Positions 7,972-15,444 of a stretch of 38,082 nucleotides of DNA are shown here, one piece after another (the first letter of the stretch is position 1; the number at the start of each line of letters is the position of its first letter). The stretch is from NCBI GenBank assembly GCA_001790855.1, contig MGDH01000039.1, forward strand, positions 1-38,082, read 5' to 3'. The stretch is from Candidatus Schekmanbacteria bacterium RIFCSPLOWO2_02_FULL_38_14 (GTDB taxonomy: Bacteria > Schekmanbacteria > GWA2-38-11). Both the position numbers and the translations under genes were made by a program. The notes under the pieces were generated by a model that did not search any database, was not told the origin of the DNA, and saw nothing but the letters and a program-made list of their open reading frames with translations.

Positions 7972-9414
7972 ATGTCAAATGCCAAAGCTCAAAATTCAAA
8001 CGACAAAAAAAAGCATGAGCCAATAAAAGGCGTAAAAGGCACGCAGGACATATTTCCAAAAGAATATTACAGAAGGACAGAGGTCTTTAAAGCCATTCAG
8101 GAATGTTTTGAATCCTACGGCTATCAGGGAATGGATGTCCCGATAATTGAACCCCTTGAGCTGCATCTGAGAAAATCAGGGGATAAAATAGTAAAAAGCA
8201 TGTACACCTTCAAGGATTACGGCAACAGGGACATATGCCTGCGTCCGGAAATCACAGCCTCTGTTGTAAGGGCTTTCAATGAAGGGCTTTCAAATGAAAG
8301 CAGGCCTGTTAAGATATATTACTTTGGACCAACTTTCCGTTACGACAAGCCGCAGGAAGGAAGGTTTCGCCAGTTTACACAGGCAGGAGTTGAAATCATT
8401 GGAAGCAACTCCCTTGAGCATGACGCAGAAGTCATAAAGCTTGCCTGTGACTGCATGGAAAAAATAGGAATAAAAAATTATGAAATAGCAATAAGCGATG
8501 TGGAAATTCTTTTTACAATATTTAAAAAGCTGACAATACCGGAAAGAGAAAAAAGCCTTTTAATAGGAGCTCTTGAAGACCTTAACAAACTCAAGGACAT
8601 AAAGTCAGGAATTCCTGATGTTAAAAAGAAATTAATTGAGCTTGGAATATCAAAGGATGAGACTGAATCAGAAGAGGGAAAATATTTCAGAATCCTTGAA
8701 GCAATAGTTGAACTCAGCACAATCAGGGGAACGCCTGATTATGTGTTTCCAAAGATAGAATCACTTCTGAGAAAATACATTGATGATTTAACCGTGCTTA
8801 AACCCCTTGAAAATTTAAAAATAGTCTCATCCTGCCTTGATTCATTTGGAATCAACTGGCAGAAGGCAAGGATAGATTTCGGCTTCGGGAGGGGGCTTGA
8901 ATATTATACAGGGACTATTTTTGAAATCTACTGTCCAAGGCTTGGTGCAGCAAACCAGGTCTGCGGAGGAGGAAGATATGATGAATTGTTAAGCCTTCTT
9001 GGCGGAAGAGGTGATTCGCAGTCTATTGGCTTTGCCTTTGGTTTTGAAAGGCTTCTTCTTGCCATTGAAAGGGAGGAAGAAAATAAAGAAGACTCCGCAT
9101 ACCAGGGAAACCTGAAAACATCCCATCTCGACGCCCTGGTAATTCCATTAGATAAAAAACTTTTCCGCTATGCAATAAAAATATCTCAGACCCTGAGAGT
9201 CAGAGGGGCTAAACTTGACATTGATTTCTCTCTGAGAAAATCAGGCAAAATCACTAAAAAAGCAGACCAGCTTAAAATCCCTTTTGTAATCTATATAGGA
9301 GAGGAAGAAGAGAAGCAGGGGTTTTTGAGTATAAAGGATTTAAAAAGCGGCATTCAGGAAAAGTATCCGCTCAATGACATTGAAAAAATCATAGAAAAAA
9401 TTTCTGATCGGTAG
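7972..9414 (+). CDS. hisS: Histidyl-tRNA synthetase
   Basis: Class II aminoacyl-tRNA synthetase that charges tRNA-His. The 480 residues include the N-terminal VKGTQDIFPKE, motif 2 (FGPTFRYDKPQEGRFRQF), the histidine-binding motif GFGRGLEYYTGTIFE, and motif 3 (GGGRYDELLSLLGGRGDSQSIGFAFGFERLL). A C-terminal anticodon-binding domain spans about residues 375-470, which separates it from the HisZ paralogue. It is somewhat longer than typical HisRS, partly from a lysine-rich N-terminal extension of about 20 residues. A GGTGAGG ribosome binding site precedes the ATG. It converges with the GspE-like gene 9 bases downstream. The tRNA-His gene is also in the window (31170). Confidence 0.95.
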   Translation: MSNAKAQNSNDKKKHEPIKGVKGTQDIFPKEYYRRTEVFKAIQECFESYGYQGMDVPIIEPLELHLRKSGDKIVKSMYTFKDYGNRDICLRPEITASVVRAFNEGLSNESRPVKIYYFGPTFRYDKPQEGRFRQFTQAGVEIIGSNSLEHDAEVIKLACDCMEKIGIKNYEIAISDVEILFTIFKKLTIPEREKSLLIGALEDLNKLKDIKSGIPDVKKKLIELGISKDETESEEGKYFRILEAIVELSTIRGTPDYVFPKIESLLRKYIDDLTVLKPLENLKIVSSCLDSFGINWQKARIDFGFGRGLEYYTGTIFEIYCPRLGAANQVCGGGRYDELLSLLGGRGDSQSIGFAFGFERLLLAIEREEENKEDSAYQGNLKTSHLDALVIPLDKKLFRYAIKISQTLRVRGAKLDIDFSLRKSGKITKKADQLKIPFVIYIGEEEEKQGFLSIKDLKSGIQEKYPLNDIEKIIEKISDR

Positions 9415-9423
9415 CTAAAAAGA

Positions 9424-11358
9424 CTATACAGCTACAGAATGTATGGCAACATATTCCGTTTTACAGTAAGGGCAGTAATTCCATTCCTGTTCTCTTGGTT
9501 TTCCGCAAGAACTGCACAGACTTGTAACATAATAGCCACAGTTGGGGCAGTTGACAAAATCAGACTTTATGGATGTGTTGCACTTCGGACAGCCCATCAT
9601 ATCTTCATCTTCAAAAACAAGCATCCTGTTCAACTCTTCCAAAGTCGTAAGACCTTGTTTCACTTTTTTTATACCATCGTGTATTATATAGTTTAATCCT
9701 GAGGATAAAGCTGCTTTGGTAATTGCATCTTCAGATGCATCAGACGCTATTAAATCCCTTATCTGAGAATTGATATTTAAGACCTCAAATATTCCAATCC
9801 TTCCCTTGTAACCGGAATTGCCACAATTCTCACACCCTGTCCCCTTGTAAAACCTCATCCCTTTGGTATCATCAACCCTCATCCCTATGCTGATAAATTC
9901 ATCCGGGGATGGAATATAGGGAATCTTGCATTTGGGACAAATCAATCTGAGCAGTCTTTGGGCAACAACACCATTTAAAGAAGAACTAATAAGATAATTA
10001 GGAACTCCCATATTTTTCAATCGTGTTATAGTAGCGACACTACTGTTTGTATGAAGAGAGCTTAAAACAAGATGTCCTGTAACAGATGCCTGCATGGCAA
10101 TAAATGCAGTCTCGCTATCCCTTATCTCACCAACCAAAATTACATCCGGGTCCTGGCGCAGAACAGCCCTTAGGCTAAAGGCAAAAGTAAGACCTACTTT
10201 TTCATTGATACCCACCTGGCTGATTCCCGGAAGTTCATACTCTATAGGATCTTCAAGGCTGACAATATGAATTTTCTCTGATTTAACGTGGCTAAGCATA
10301 CCATACAGAGTAGACGTTTTCCCGCTGCCAGTGGGTCCTGTAACTAAAACAAAGCCCTGAGGCCTCTTGAACATAGTTTTTACAAGCTCTTTATGTTCAT
10401 TAGAAAATCCAATGCTTTCCAGATCAAATACACCAGACTTAGAATCTAAAATTCTTATTACAACATTTTCCCCGTACTGTGTAGGAAGTGTCGAAACCCT
10501 GAGATCCATTTCTCTCCCTTGTATGCGTATTTTTATTCTTCCATCCTGCGGGATTCTTCTCTCAGATATATCCATCTTTGCCATTATCTTGATTCTTGAG
10601 ATTATAAGAGCCTGAACCCATTTGGGAAATGTTATTGCATCTCTCAATAACCCATCCACCCTTTCTCTCAATTTAAGGTTATTCTGATGTGGCTCAATAT
10701 GTATATCGCTTGCTCTGTTTCTGACGGCATTGCCTATTACTGTGTTTACCATTGTTATAATAGGAGCCGTTTCACTCCTTTTGACAAGTTCTGAAATTTC
10801 TGCATCAGAATCCCTATCATAAATAATTTCAATAAAGCTCTGCTTAAAAGAAGACATATTTTTTACTAATTCCTGAAGAGGGGTATTAATATGGTAGTAG
10901 CGTTCTATCGCTTCTTTAATCTGCTTAGGAGTTGAAACAGCAGGGATAACTGAGCGGCTGGTTCCAAATCTCAGGTCGTCTATGGCTTCAAGGTCAAGCG
11001 GGTCAGCAAAGACAGCGATGACAGTCCTTTTATCAGAGCTGATTGGAATAAAAGTATGTTCCCGGCATAGCTTTTCAGAAACAAGCTGTAAAACCTCAGG
11101 TTCAACTGATACGGAAGAAAGGTCTATAAAGCGGATTCCCAATTGAAGCGCTATTACTTTTGCAATATTTTCTTCAGAAACAAATCCAAGCTCTACTAAA
11201 ATCTCGCCGACTTTCTTCTTGGTCCCCTTCTTCTTCTCTAAAGCATTTTCCAGTTGTTCCTGTGTAATAAGCCCTGCCTCAGCAAGAAGCTCTCCTGTCT
11301 TTTTTAATTTTTCCTTTAATCCCTTTACAGTCATATGTTTCTCGCAAAAATTTGACAC
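9424..11358 (-). CDS. GspE/PilB-type secretion or pilus assembly ATPase with a C-terminal zinc-ribbon pair
   Basis: Hexameric ATPase of the type II secretion/type IV pilus class, acting at the inner membrane. Residues 1-150 form a GspE N-terminal (MshEN-like) domain with two similar 24-residue segments (KKTGELLAEAGLI and KKVGEILVELGFV). The ATPase core has Walker A GPTGSGKTSTLYG (about 338-350), the Asp-box SLEDPIEYELPG, Walker B DVILVGEIRDSETA, and a CPKC/CENC zinc knuckle. Unusually, the last 50 residues carry four more CxxC pairs (CPKC, CPNC, CSSC, CPYC), predicting two zinc ribbons. The GTG at 11358 has no clear ribosome binding site, so the ATG at 11334 (MTVKGLKEKL) is a good alternative. 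No other secretion or pilus genes adjoin it. Confidence 0.92.
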   Translation of the reverse strand: MSNFCEKHMTVKGLKEKLKKTGELLAEAGLITQEQLENALEKKKGTKKKVGEILVELGFVSEENIAKVIALQLGIRFIDLSSVSVEPEVLQLVSEKLCREHTFIPISSDKRTVIAVFADPLDLEAIDDLRFGTSRSVIPAVSTPKQIKEAIERYYHINTPLQELVKNMSSFKQSFIEIIYDRDSDAEISELVKRSETAPIITMVNTVIGNAVRNRASDIHIEPHQNNLKLRERVDGLLRDAITFPKWVQALIISRIKIMAKMDISERRIPQDGRIKIRIQGREMDLRVSTLPTQYGENVVIRILDSKSGVFDLESIGFSNEHKELVKTMFKRPQGFVLVTGPTGSGKTSTLYGMLSHVKSEKIHIVSLEDPIEYELPGISQVGINEKVGLTFAFSLRAVLRQDPDVILVGEIRDSETAFIAMQASVTGHLVLSSLHTNSSVATITRLKNMGVPNYLISSSLNGVVAQRLLRLICPKCKIPYIPSPDEFISIGMRVDDTKGMRFYKGTGCENCGNSGYKGRIGIFEVLNINSQIRDLIASDASEDAITKAALSSGLNYIIHDGIKKVKQGLTTLEELNRMLVFEDEDMMGCPKCNTSIKSDFVNCPNCGYYVTSLCSSCGKPREQEWNYCPYCKTEYVAIHSVAV

Positions 11359-11373
11359 ATAATTTTCTAAGAT

Positions 11374-11401
11374 TTTATATTAAAGAAGTGTTGACCGTCA
11401 A
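11374..11401 (-). promoter_or_regulatory. Promoter for the GspE-like ATPase gene
   Basis: On the minus strand TTGACG (11401-11396), a 16-base spacer and TATAAA (11379-11374) point at the gene starting at 11358 or 11334. The -10 element lies only about 15 bases before the GTG, so the ATG at 11334 leaves a more normal leader. Confidence 0.55.
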
Positions 11402-11426
11402 GAGTTTATTTATCTTAATTTGAATA

Positions 11427-11456
11427 TTGACAGAACAGGTTTAAGTATGTTAAAAT
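11427..11456 (+). promoter_or_regulatory. Promoter for the HD-GYP gene
   Basis: Perfect TTGACA (11427-11432), an 18-base spacer and TAAAAT (11451-11456), 55 bases before the ATG at 11512. A further TATAAT at 11468-11473 lacks a good -35. It is back to back with the promoter at 11374-11401. Confidence 0.55.
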
Positions 11457-11511
11457 TTTTTCAGTACTATAATAATACAAATTGTTAGATAGTTTTATAA
11501 GAAAAATTTTA

Positions 11512-12477
11512 ATGACAAATTTAAAATTAAATCTAAAAGTTGACAAAGAGCTTATAATAATATCTCTTTTAGTAATAATTACAGGAATAATCTACTTTTT
11601 TGTAAATAACCAAAGGGCATTCCTAAACTTCTTTTACCTTCCTGTTCTTTTAGGCGCATTCTTCTACGGGAAAAAACATGGAATATATTCAGCAATTCTT
11701 TCTGTACTAATTATATTTGCCATCGCATATTTTATCCCCGATACATTTTCTAAAGACGCAAATGATATAAACCTTGATAAATGGTTAGATGTCTCTATTT
11801 GGGGAGGATTTCTTATATTAACTGGATATACAACAGGATTCCTTTATGAAAAGAAGGAAGCCTATAACAATGAGCTAAGAAAAACTTACTCGGGTATCAT
11901 AACAATGCTTTCTGTTGTAATAGATTCAGTAGATAAATACACTCAGAATCATTCTTATCGTGTCTCAAGATATGCAGAAAAGATAGCCATAGCTGCTGGA
12001 TTGCCTGGACCAGAGGTAGAAGACATAATGGTAGCTGCGCTTCTTCATGATATTGGAAAAATTGGGGTTGGTGAAGAAGTTCTTAACAAGATAGGAAATC
12101 TCTCGGAAAAAGAGAGGAAAGAGATGGTTGATCATACAGGAAAAGCGTCAGAGTTATTAGAACCTCTTGGAGGCAGGGTATTAAAAATACTACCCTTGAT
12201 TCTTAACCACCACGAACGGTATGATGGTAAAGGATATTACGGGCTTATTGGAGGTTCTATCCCAATTGGAGCAAGAATCATTGCCGTAGCAGATGTATAT
12301 GATGCCTTGATAACTGATAGGCCTTACAGAAAAGCTCTTTCACCTGAACAGGCAAAAAATGAGATAATCAACGGTTCCGAAACACACTTTGACCCTGAGG
12401 TCATAAAATATTTTCAAAAAGTCTTCTCAACAATAGATTCTGAGGAAGAAGGACCTATGCTTTTCAAAGCAGATTAA
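11512..12477 (+). CDS. Membrane-anchored HD-GYP domain protein (putative cyclic-di-GMP phosphodiesterase)
   Basis: HD-GYP proteins hydrolyse cyclic di-GMP. The 321-residue product has about four hydrophobic segments in its first 120 residues, then an HD-GYP domain with HSYRVSRYAEKIA, the metal-binding LLHDIGKIG, HTGKASELL, and HHERYDGKGYYG. The signature motif HHExxDGxGYP is changed to GYY, while the rest of the domain (IIAVADVYDALITDRPYR) is intact. The ATG at 11512 is chosen over the TTG at 11482. Its divergent neighbour encodes an ATPase with an MshEN-like domain, a fold known to bind cyclic di-GMP in some homologues, so the two may be linked. Its stop shares bases with the convergent recN stop (TTAA at 12474-12477). 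Confidence 0.88.
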   Translation: MTNLKLNLKVDKELIIISLLVIITGIIYFFVNNQRAFLNFFYLPVLLGAFFYGKKHGIYSAILSVLIIFAIAYFIPDTFSKDANDINLDKWLDVSIWGGFLILTGYTTGFLYEKKEAYNNELRKTYSGIITMLSVVIDSVDKYTQNHSYRVSRYAEKIAIAAGLPGPEVEDIMVAALLHDIGKIGVGEEVLNKIGNLSEKERKEMVDHTGKASELLEPLGGRVLKILPLILNHHERYDGKGYYGLIGGSIPIGARIIAVADVYDALITDRPYRKALSPEQAKNEIINGSETHFDPEVIKYFQKVFSTIDSEEEGPMLFKAD

Positions 12478-14165
12478 ATCTCCCTTTCCTTCAATATCTC
12501 CCTTGCGTGTTTTCTTGAAATCTCAGATACCTTTTCTCCTCCCAACATCTTGGCAATTTCCTCTACCCTGCTGTTTCTGTCAAGCTCATCAACTTTAACA
12601 GCGGTCTTTCTGTCAATTATTTTCTTTGATACTTTAAAGTGAGCATCAGCAAAACCTGCAATCTGGGGAAGATGGGTTATGCAGAGAACCTGTCTCTTTT
12701 TTGCAACCTCCTTTAACTTCTCCCCAACTACTTCTGCAACCACTCCTCCGATTCCTGAATCTATTTCATCGAATATGAGAACAGGAACCCTGTCTGCTTC
12801 AGCCAATATTGATTTTATTGCAAGCATCACCCTTGAAAGCTCTCCCCCTGAGGCGATTTTTGCAAGTGGTTTTAGTTCTTCGCCGGGATTTGGAGAGATT
12901 AAAAACTCTATATCATCTATCCCTTTTGAAGTAACCCTGTATAAACCCTTTTCACTCTTTGGTCTTTCTGCAAAGCTTATCGCGAACCGGGCTTTTTCCA
13001 TCTTAAGCCTTTTTAATTCCTTCTCAACTTTTTTCTCTATCTCCCTTGCAATACTCTTTCTCTTTCCAGAAAGTTTTAGGGAAATCTTTTGCAGCTCAGA
13101 CTCAAGCCTCTCTTTTTCCGCTTCAAGTCTCTCAATCTCCTGTCCTGAGTTATCCATAGCCCTGAGTTCTGCTTCTTTTTCTTCTTTGAGCTTTAATATT
13201 TCTTCAAGGCTTGCATTATATTTTCTCCTCAACCTGTTTAAAAAATCTATCCGCTCCTCAATCTCTTCAAGCCGCTTGGGATTAGAATCAATTCCGTCAG
13301 CATAGGAGCGAAGCTCTCCTGCAAGCTCTCTTATCTGCACAGCAATCTCCTCAAGTCTTTTGTAAAAGGAAGCCAGATTTTCGTCAATTGATGCTATTCT
13401 TGAAAACTCAGGCTTGATGCTGCTCAAGATACTGTAAGCAGAGCTGTCTCCCTCATAAATGGCTTCACAGGTTTTAAATGATGTCTGGGTTAAAAGAAGG
13501 GAATTTTTTAAAATCTCCTTTTCTTTTTTAAGCTCTTCATCCTCTCCTGGTCTTAGATTTGCATTTGTAATTTCCTGAATCTGAAATTTTAAAAACTCTT
13601 CCTTCTGCGCTTTTTCAGAATATCCCCTTTTTATCTCCTCAAGCCTGTTCTCAACTTCATGAAACTCTTCAAGCCTTGTTCTGGCTTCATTCCTCAGGTC
13701 AAAAAGATTCCCGAATGAGTCAAGAACATCCATCTGGTTCTCCCTGCGAAGAAGCAACTGGTGGTCATGCTGGCCATGGATATCAACAAGGTATTCACCG
13801 ATTTTTTCAAGGGTTGATAGATTGAATCTCTCGCCATTGATATAAACCTGACTCTTTCCTGCCGCATTTATCTCCCTCTTTATTATCAGGTCATCTTCGG
13901 AGCCAATCTTAATACCTGTTTCATCAAGAAGCTTCTTAATGTGAGAATTCCCTGAAATGTCAAAAACTGATTCAACAGATGCTGATTTTTCACCTGTTCT
14001 GATAAATTCAGAAGAAGACCTTTCCCCAAGAACAAGGTTCAGTGCATCAATGATTATTGATTTTCCTGCCCCTGTCTCCCCTGTCAGGATATTTAATCCG
14101 GGTTTAAAGGATATGCGCAGGTTATCAATAATGGCAAAATTTCTGATTGAGAGTTGTGTCAGCAT
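12474..14165 (-). CDS. recN: DNA repair protein RecN
   Basis: SMC-like ATPase that acts at DNA double-strand breaks. The 563-residue length is typical. It shows Walker A GETGAGKS (about 30-37) in MLTQLSIRNFAIIDNL, a Q-loop region GEYLVDIHGQHDHQLL, a long central coiled coil (about 160-390, rich in E, K and L), the ABC signature ASGGELSRVMLAIK, Walker B LIFDEIDSGIGG and a final CITHLPQIAGFADAHFKV. It lies downstream of nadK, a common arrangement, separated by a 193-base spacer that holds a long heptamer-based hairpin. The start ATG has no strong ribosome binding site nearby. Confidence 0.96.
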   Translation of the reverse strand: MLTQLSIRNFAIIDNLRISFKPGLNILTGETGAGKSIIIDALNLVLGERSSSEFIRTGEKSASVESVFDISGNSHIKKLLDETGIKIGSEDDLIIKREINAAGKSQVYINGERFNLSTLEKIGEYLVDIHGQHDHQLLLRRENQMDVLDSFGNLFDLRNEARTRLEEFHEVENRLEEIKRGYSEKAQKEEFLKFQIQEITNANLRPGEDEELKKEKEILKNSLLLTQTSFKTCEAIYEGDSSAYSILSSIKPEFSRIASIDENLASFYKRLEEIAVQIRELAGELRSYADGIDSNPKRLEEIEERIDFLNRLRRKYNASLEEILKLKEEKEAELRAMDNSGQEIERLEAEKERLESELQKISLKLSGKRKSIAREIEKKVEKELKRLKMEKARFAISFAERPKSEKGLYRVTSKGIDDIEFLISPNPGEELKPLAKIASGGELSRVMLAIKSILAEADRVPVLIFDEIDSGIGGVVAEVVGEKLKEVAKKRQVLCITHLPQIAGFADAHFKVSKKIIDRKTAVKVDELDRNSRVEEIAKMLGGEKVSEISRKHAREILKEREI

Positions 14166-14200
14166 TAGTAATTTTTATATTTTCCTATAATTTCTGTTTT

Positions 14201-14355
14201 AAATCCAAACAAAGGAAGTTCTAAATCCCAAGCACTAAATCCCAAACAAATCCAAAATTCTAAATACAAATATTCTAAACCAGTTTTGTTTAGGATTTTT
14301 AATTTTGGTCATTTGAGATTGTTTAGGATTTAGATATTGGAATTTGGAATTTTAT
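14201..14355. repeat. Long AT-rich inverted repeat built of 7/14-base units
   Basis: The nadK-recN spacer contains a left half with a 7/14-base period (CTAAATC, CCAAGCA, CTAAATC, CCAAACA, AATCCAA and so on from 14221) and a right half that is its approximate reverse complement. The outer arms 14234-14247 and 14320-14333 match at 13 of 14 positions, and an inner stem closes near 14274-14294. The whole can fold as an imperfect hairpin with arms near 48 bases. It contains no gene. Confidence 0.75.
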
Positions 14356-14358
14356 ATT

Positions 14359-15219
14359 TCATCTTTCCCCCCATCTCAACTTTGTTCTCAGGGTTTCGTA
14401 GTAGTTTCTTTCCTTTGGATGGATTAGAGTAATTCCCTTTTCTGCCTTTCTTATCTCAACAACATCCTTTGCCCTTAACGCAAAACCGACCTGTCCGTCA
14501 AAAGTGAGAAGAACATCCTCGTTTTCTGACTCAAGTATTACCTCAACCTTTGAAGCATCAGGAATCACAATTGGGCGGTTGCTAAGGGAGTGAGGGCATA
14601 TCGGAGAAAGAGCAATTACATTAAGGTCAGGGTAGATTATTGGTCCTCCTGCTGCAAGGGAATAGGCAGTTGAACCGGTTGGTGTCGAAATAATCAAGCC
14701 GTCAGCCCTGTAAGTAGTAAGGTATCTGGAATCAACATAGGTCTTGAGGGTTATCATTCGTGAAAGTGCGCCCTTTGTTATGACCACATCATTTAAAACA
14801 GAATACTCGCCAATCCTCTCACCCTGCCTGTGCACATGGGTTGAAAGCATAAGGCGCTTATCAGTTATGTAATCCCCTTTCAGCACCGCTCCAAGCACAG
14901 GATAGATATCATCAAGCTTTACCTCTGTTAAAAAACCGAGACCGCCAAGGTTTATTCCTAAAATAGGAGTATCCTTTCCCCCTATAAGCCTCCCAACGCT
15001 TAAAAAAGTCCCGTCTCCGCCAAGAACTAACAGGAGGTCAACCATATCAGGGATTTTATTCTTCTTGAAAACATTCCCATTAAATCCACCAAGAAGCGAT
15101 GCTGTATCTTCATCAAGAAAAGTTTCTATTTTCTTTTCTGCAAGCCACCGAACAAGTTCCCTGACAACATCTGGGGCTTTTTCTCTATGAGGCTTGGCGA
15201 TTATTCCAATTTTTTTCAT
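14359..15219 (-). CDS. nadK: NAD kinase
   Basis: Phosphorylates NAD to NADP. The 286 residues carry the diagnostic LGGDGTFLSVGRL (about 66-78), NLGGLGFLTEV, the LNDVVITKG segment, and the TPTGSTAYSLAAGGPI motif that binds the nucleotide. The C-terminal beta domain includes LTFDGQVGF. The ATG at 15219 follows AAAGGA about 6 bases upstream. It probably leads a nadK-recN transcript. Confidence 0.95.
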   Translation of the reverse strand: MKKIGIIAKPHREKAPDVVRELVRWLAEKKIETFLDEDTASLLGGFNGNVFKKNKIPDMVDLLLVLGGDGTFLSVGRLIGGKDTPILGINLGGLGFLTEVKLDDIYPVLGAVLKGDYITDKRLMLSTHVHRQGERIGEYSVLNDVVITKGALSRMITLKTYVDSRYLTTYRADGLIISTPTGSTAYSLAAGGPIIYPDLNVIALSPICPHSLSNRPIVIPDASKVEVILESENEDVLLTFDGQVGFALRAKDVVEIRKAEKGITLIHPKERNYYETLRTKLRWGER

Positions 15220-15444
15220 AAAAATTCCTTTTTTAAATTTTACTAATGATAGAAGGGAAAAATAAATTTTTCAATGCTAAAATACATTATAAAAGAGATT
15301 GCCAATTAGTTGCAGGTTGGTTATAGTCATTTTAATTTTTATCAGAACATGATTCCTATAGATGGATTCCTGAATTTATTTCAGAATCTCAAGTAGATGC
15401 TCAAACAGTTTCAGCATGATAGATTTTGATAATTTTAATCAAAT

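Noticed and set aside
12679-13305. Long serine-rich open frame on the plus strand within recN
   Set aside because: It lies opposite a complete RecN with all its motifs and has the low-complexity composition of an antisense frame.
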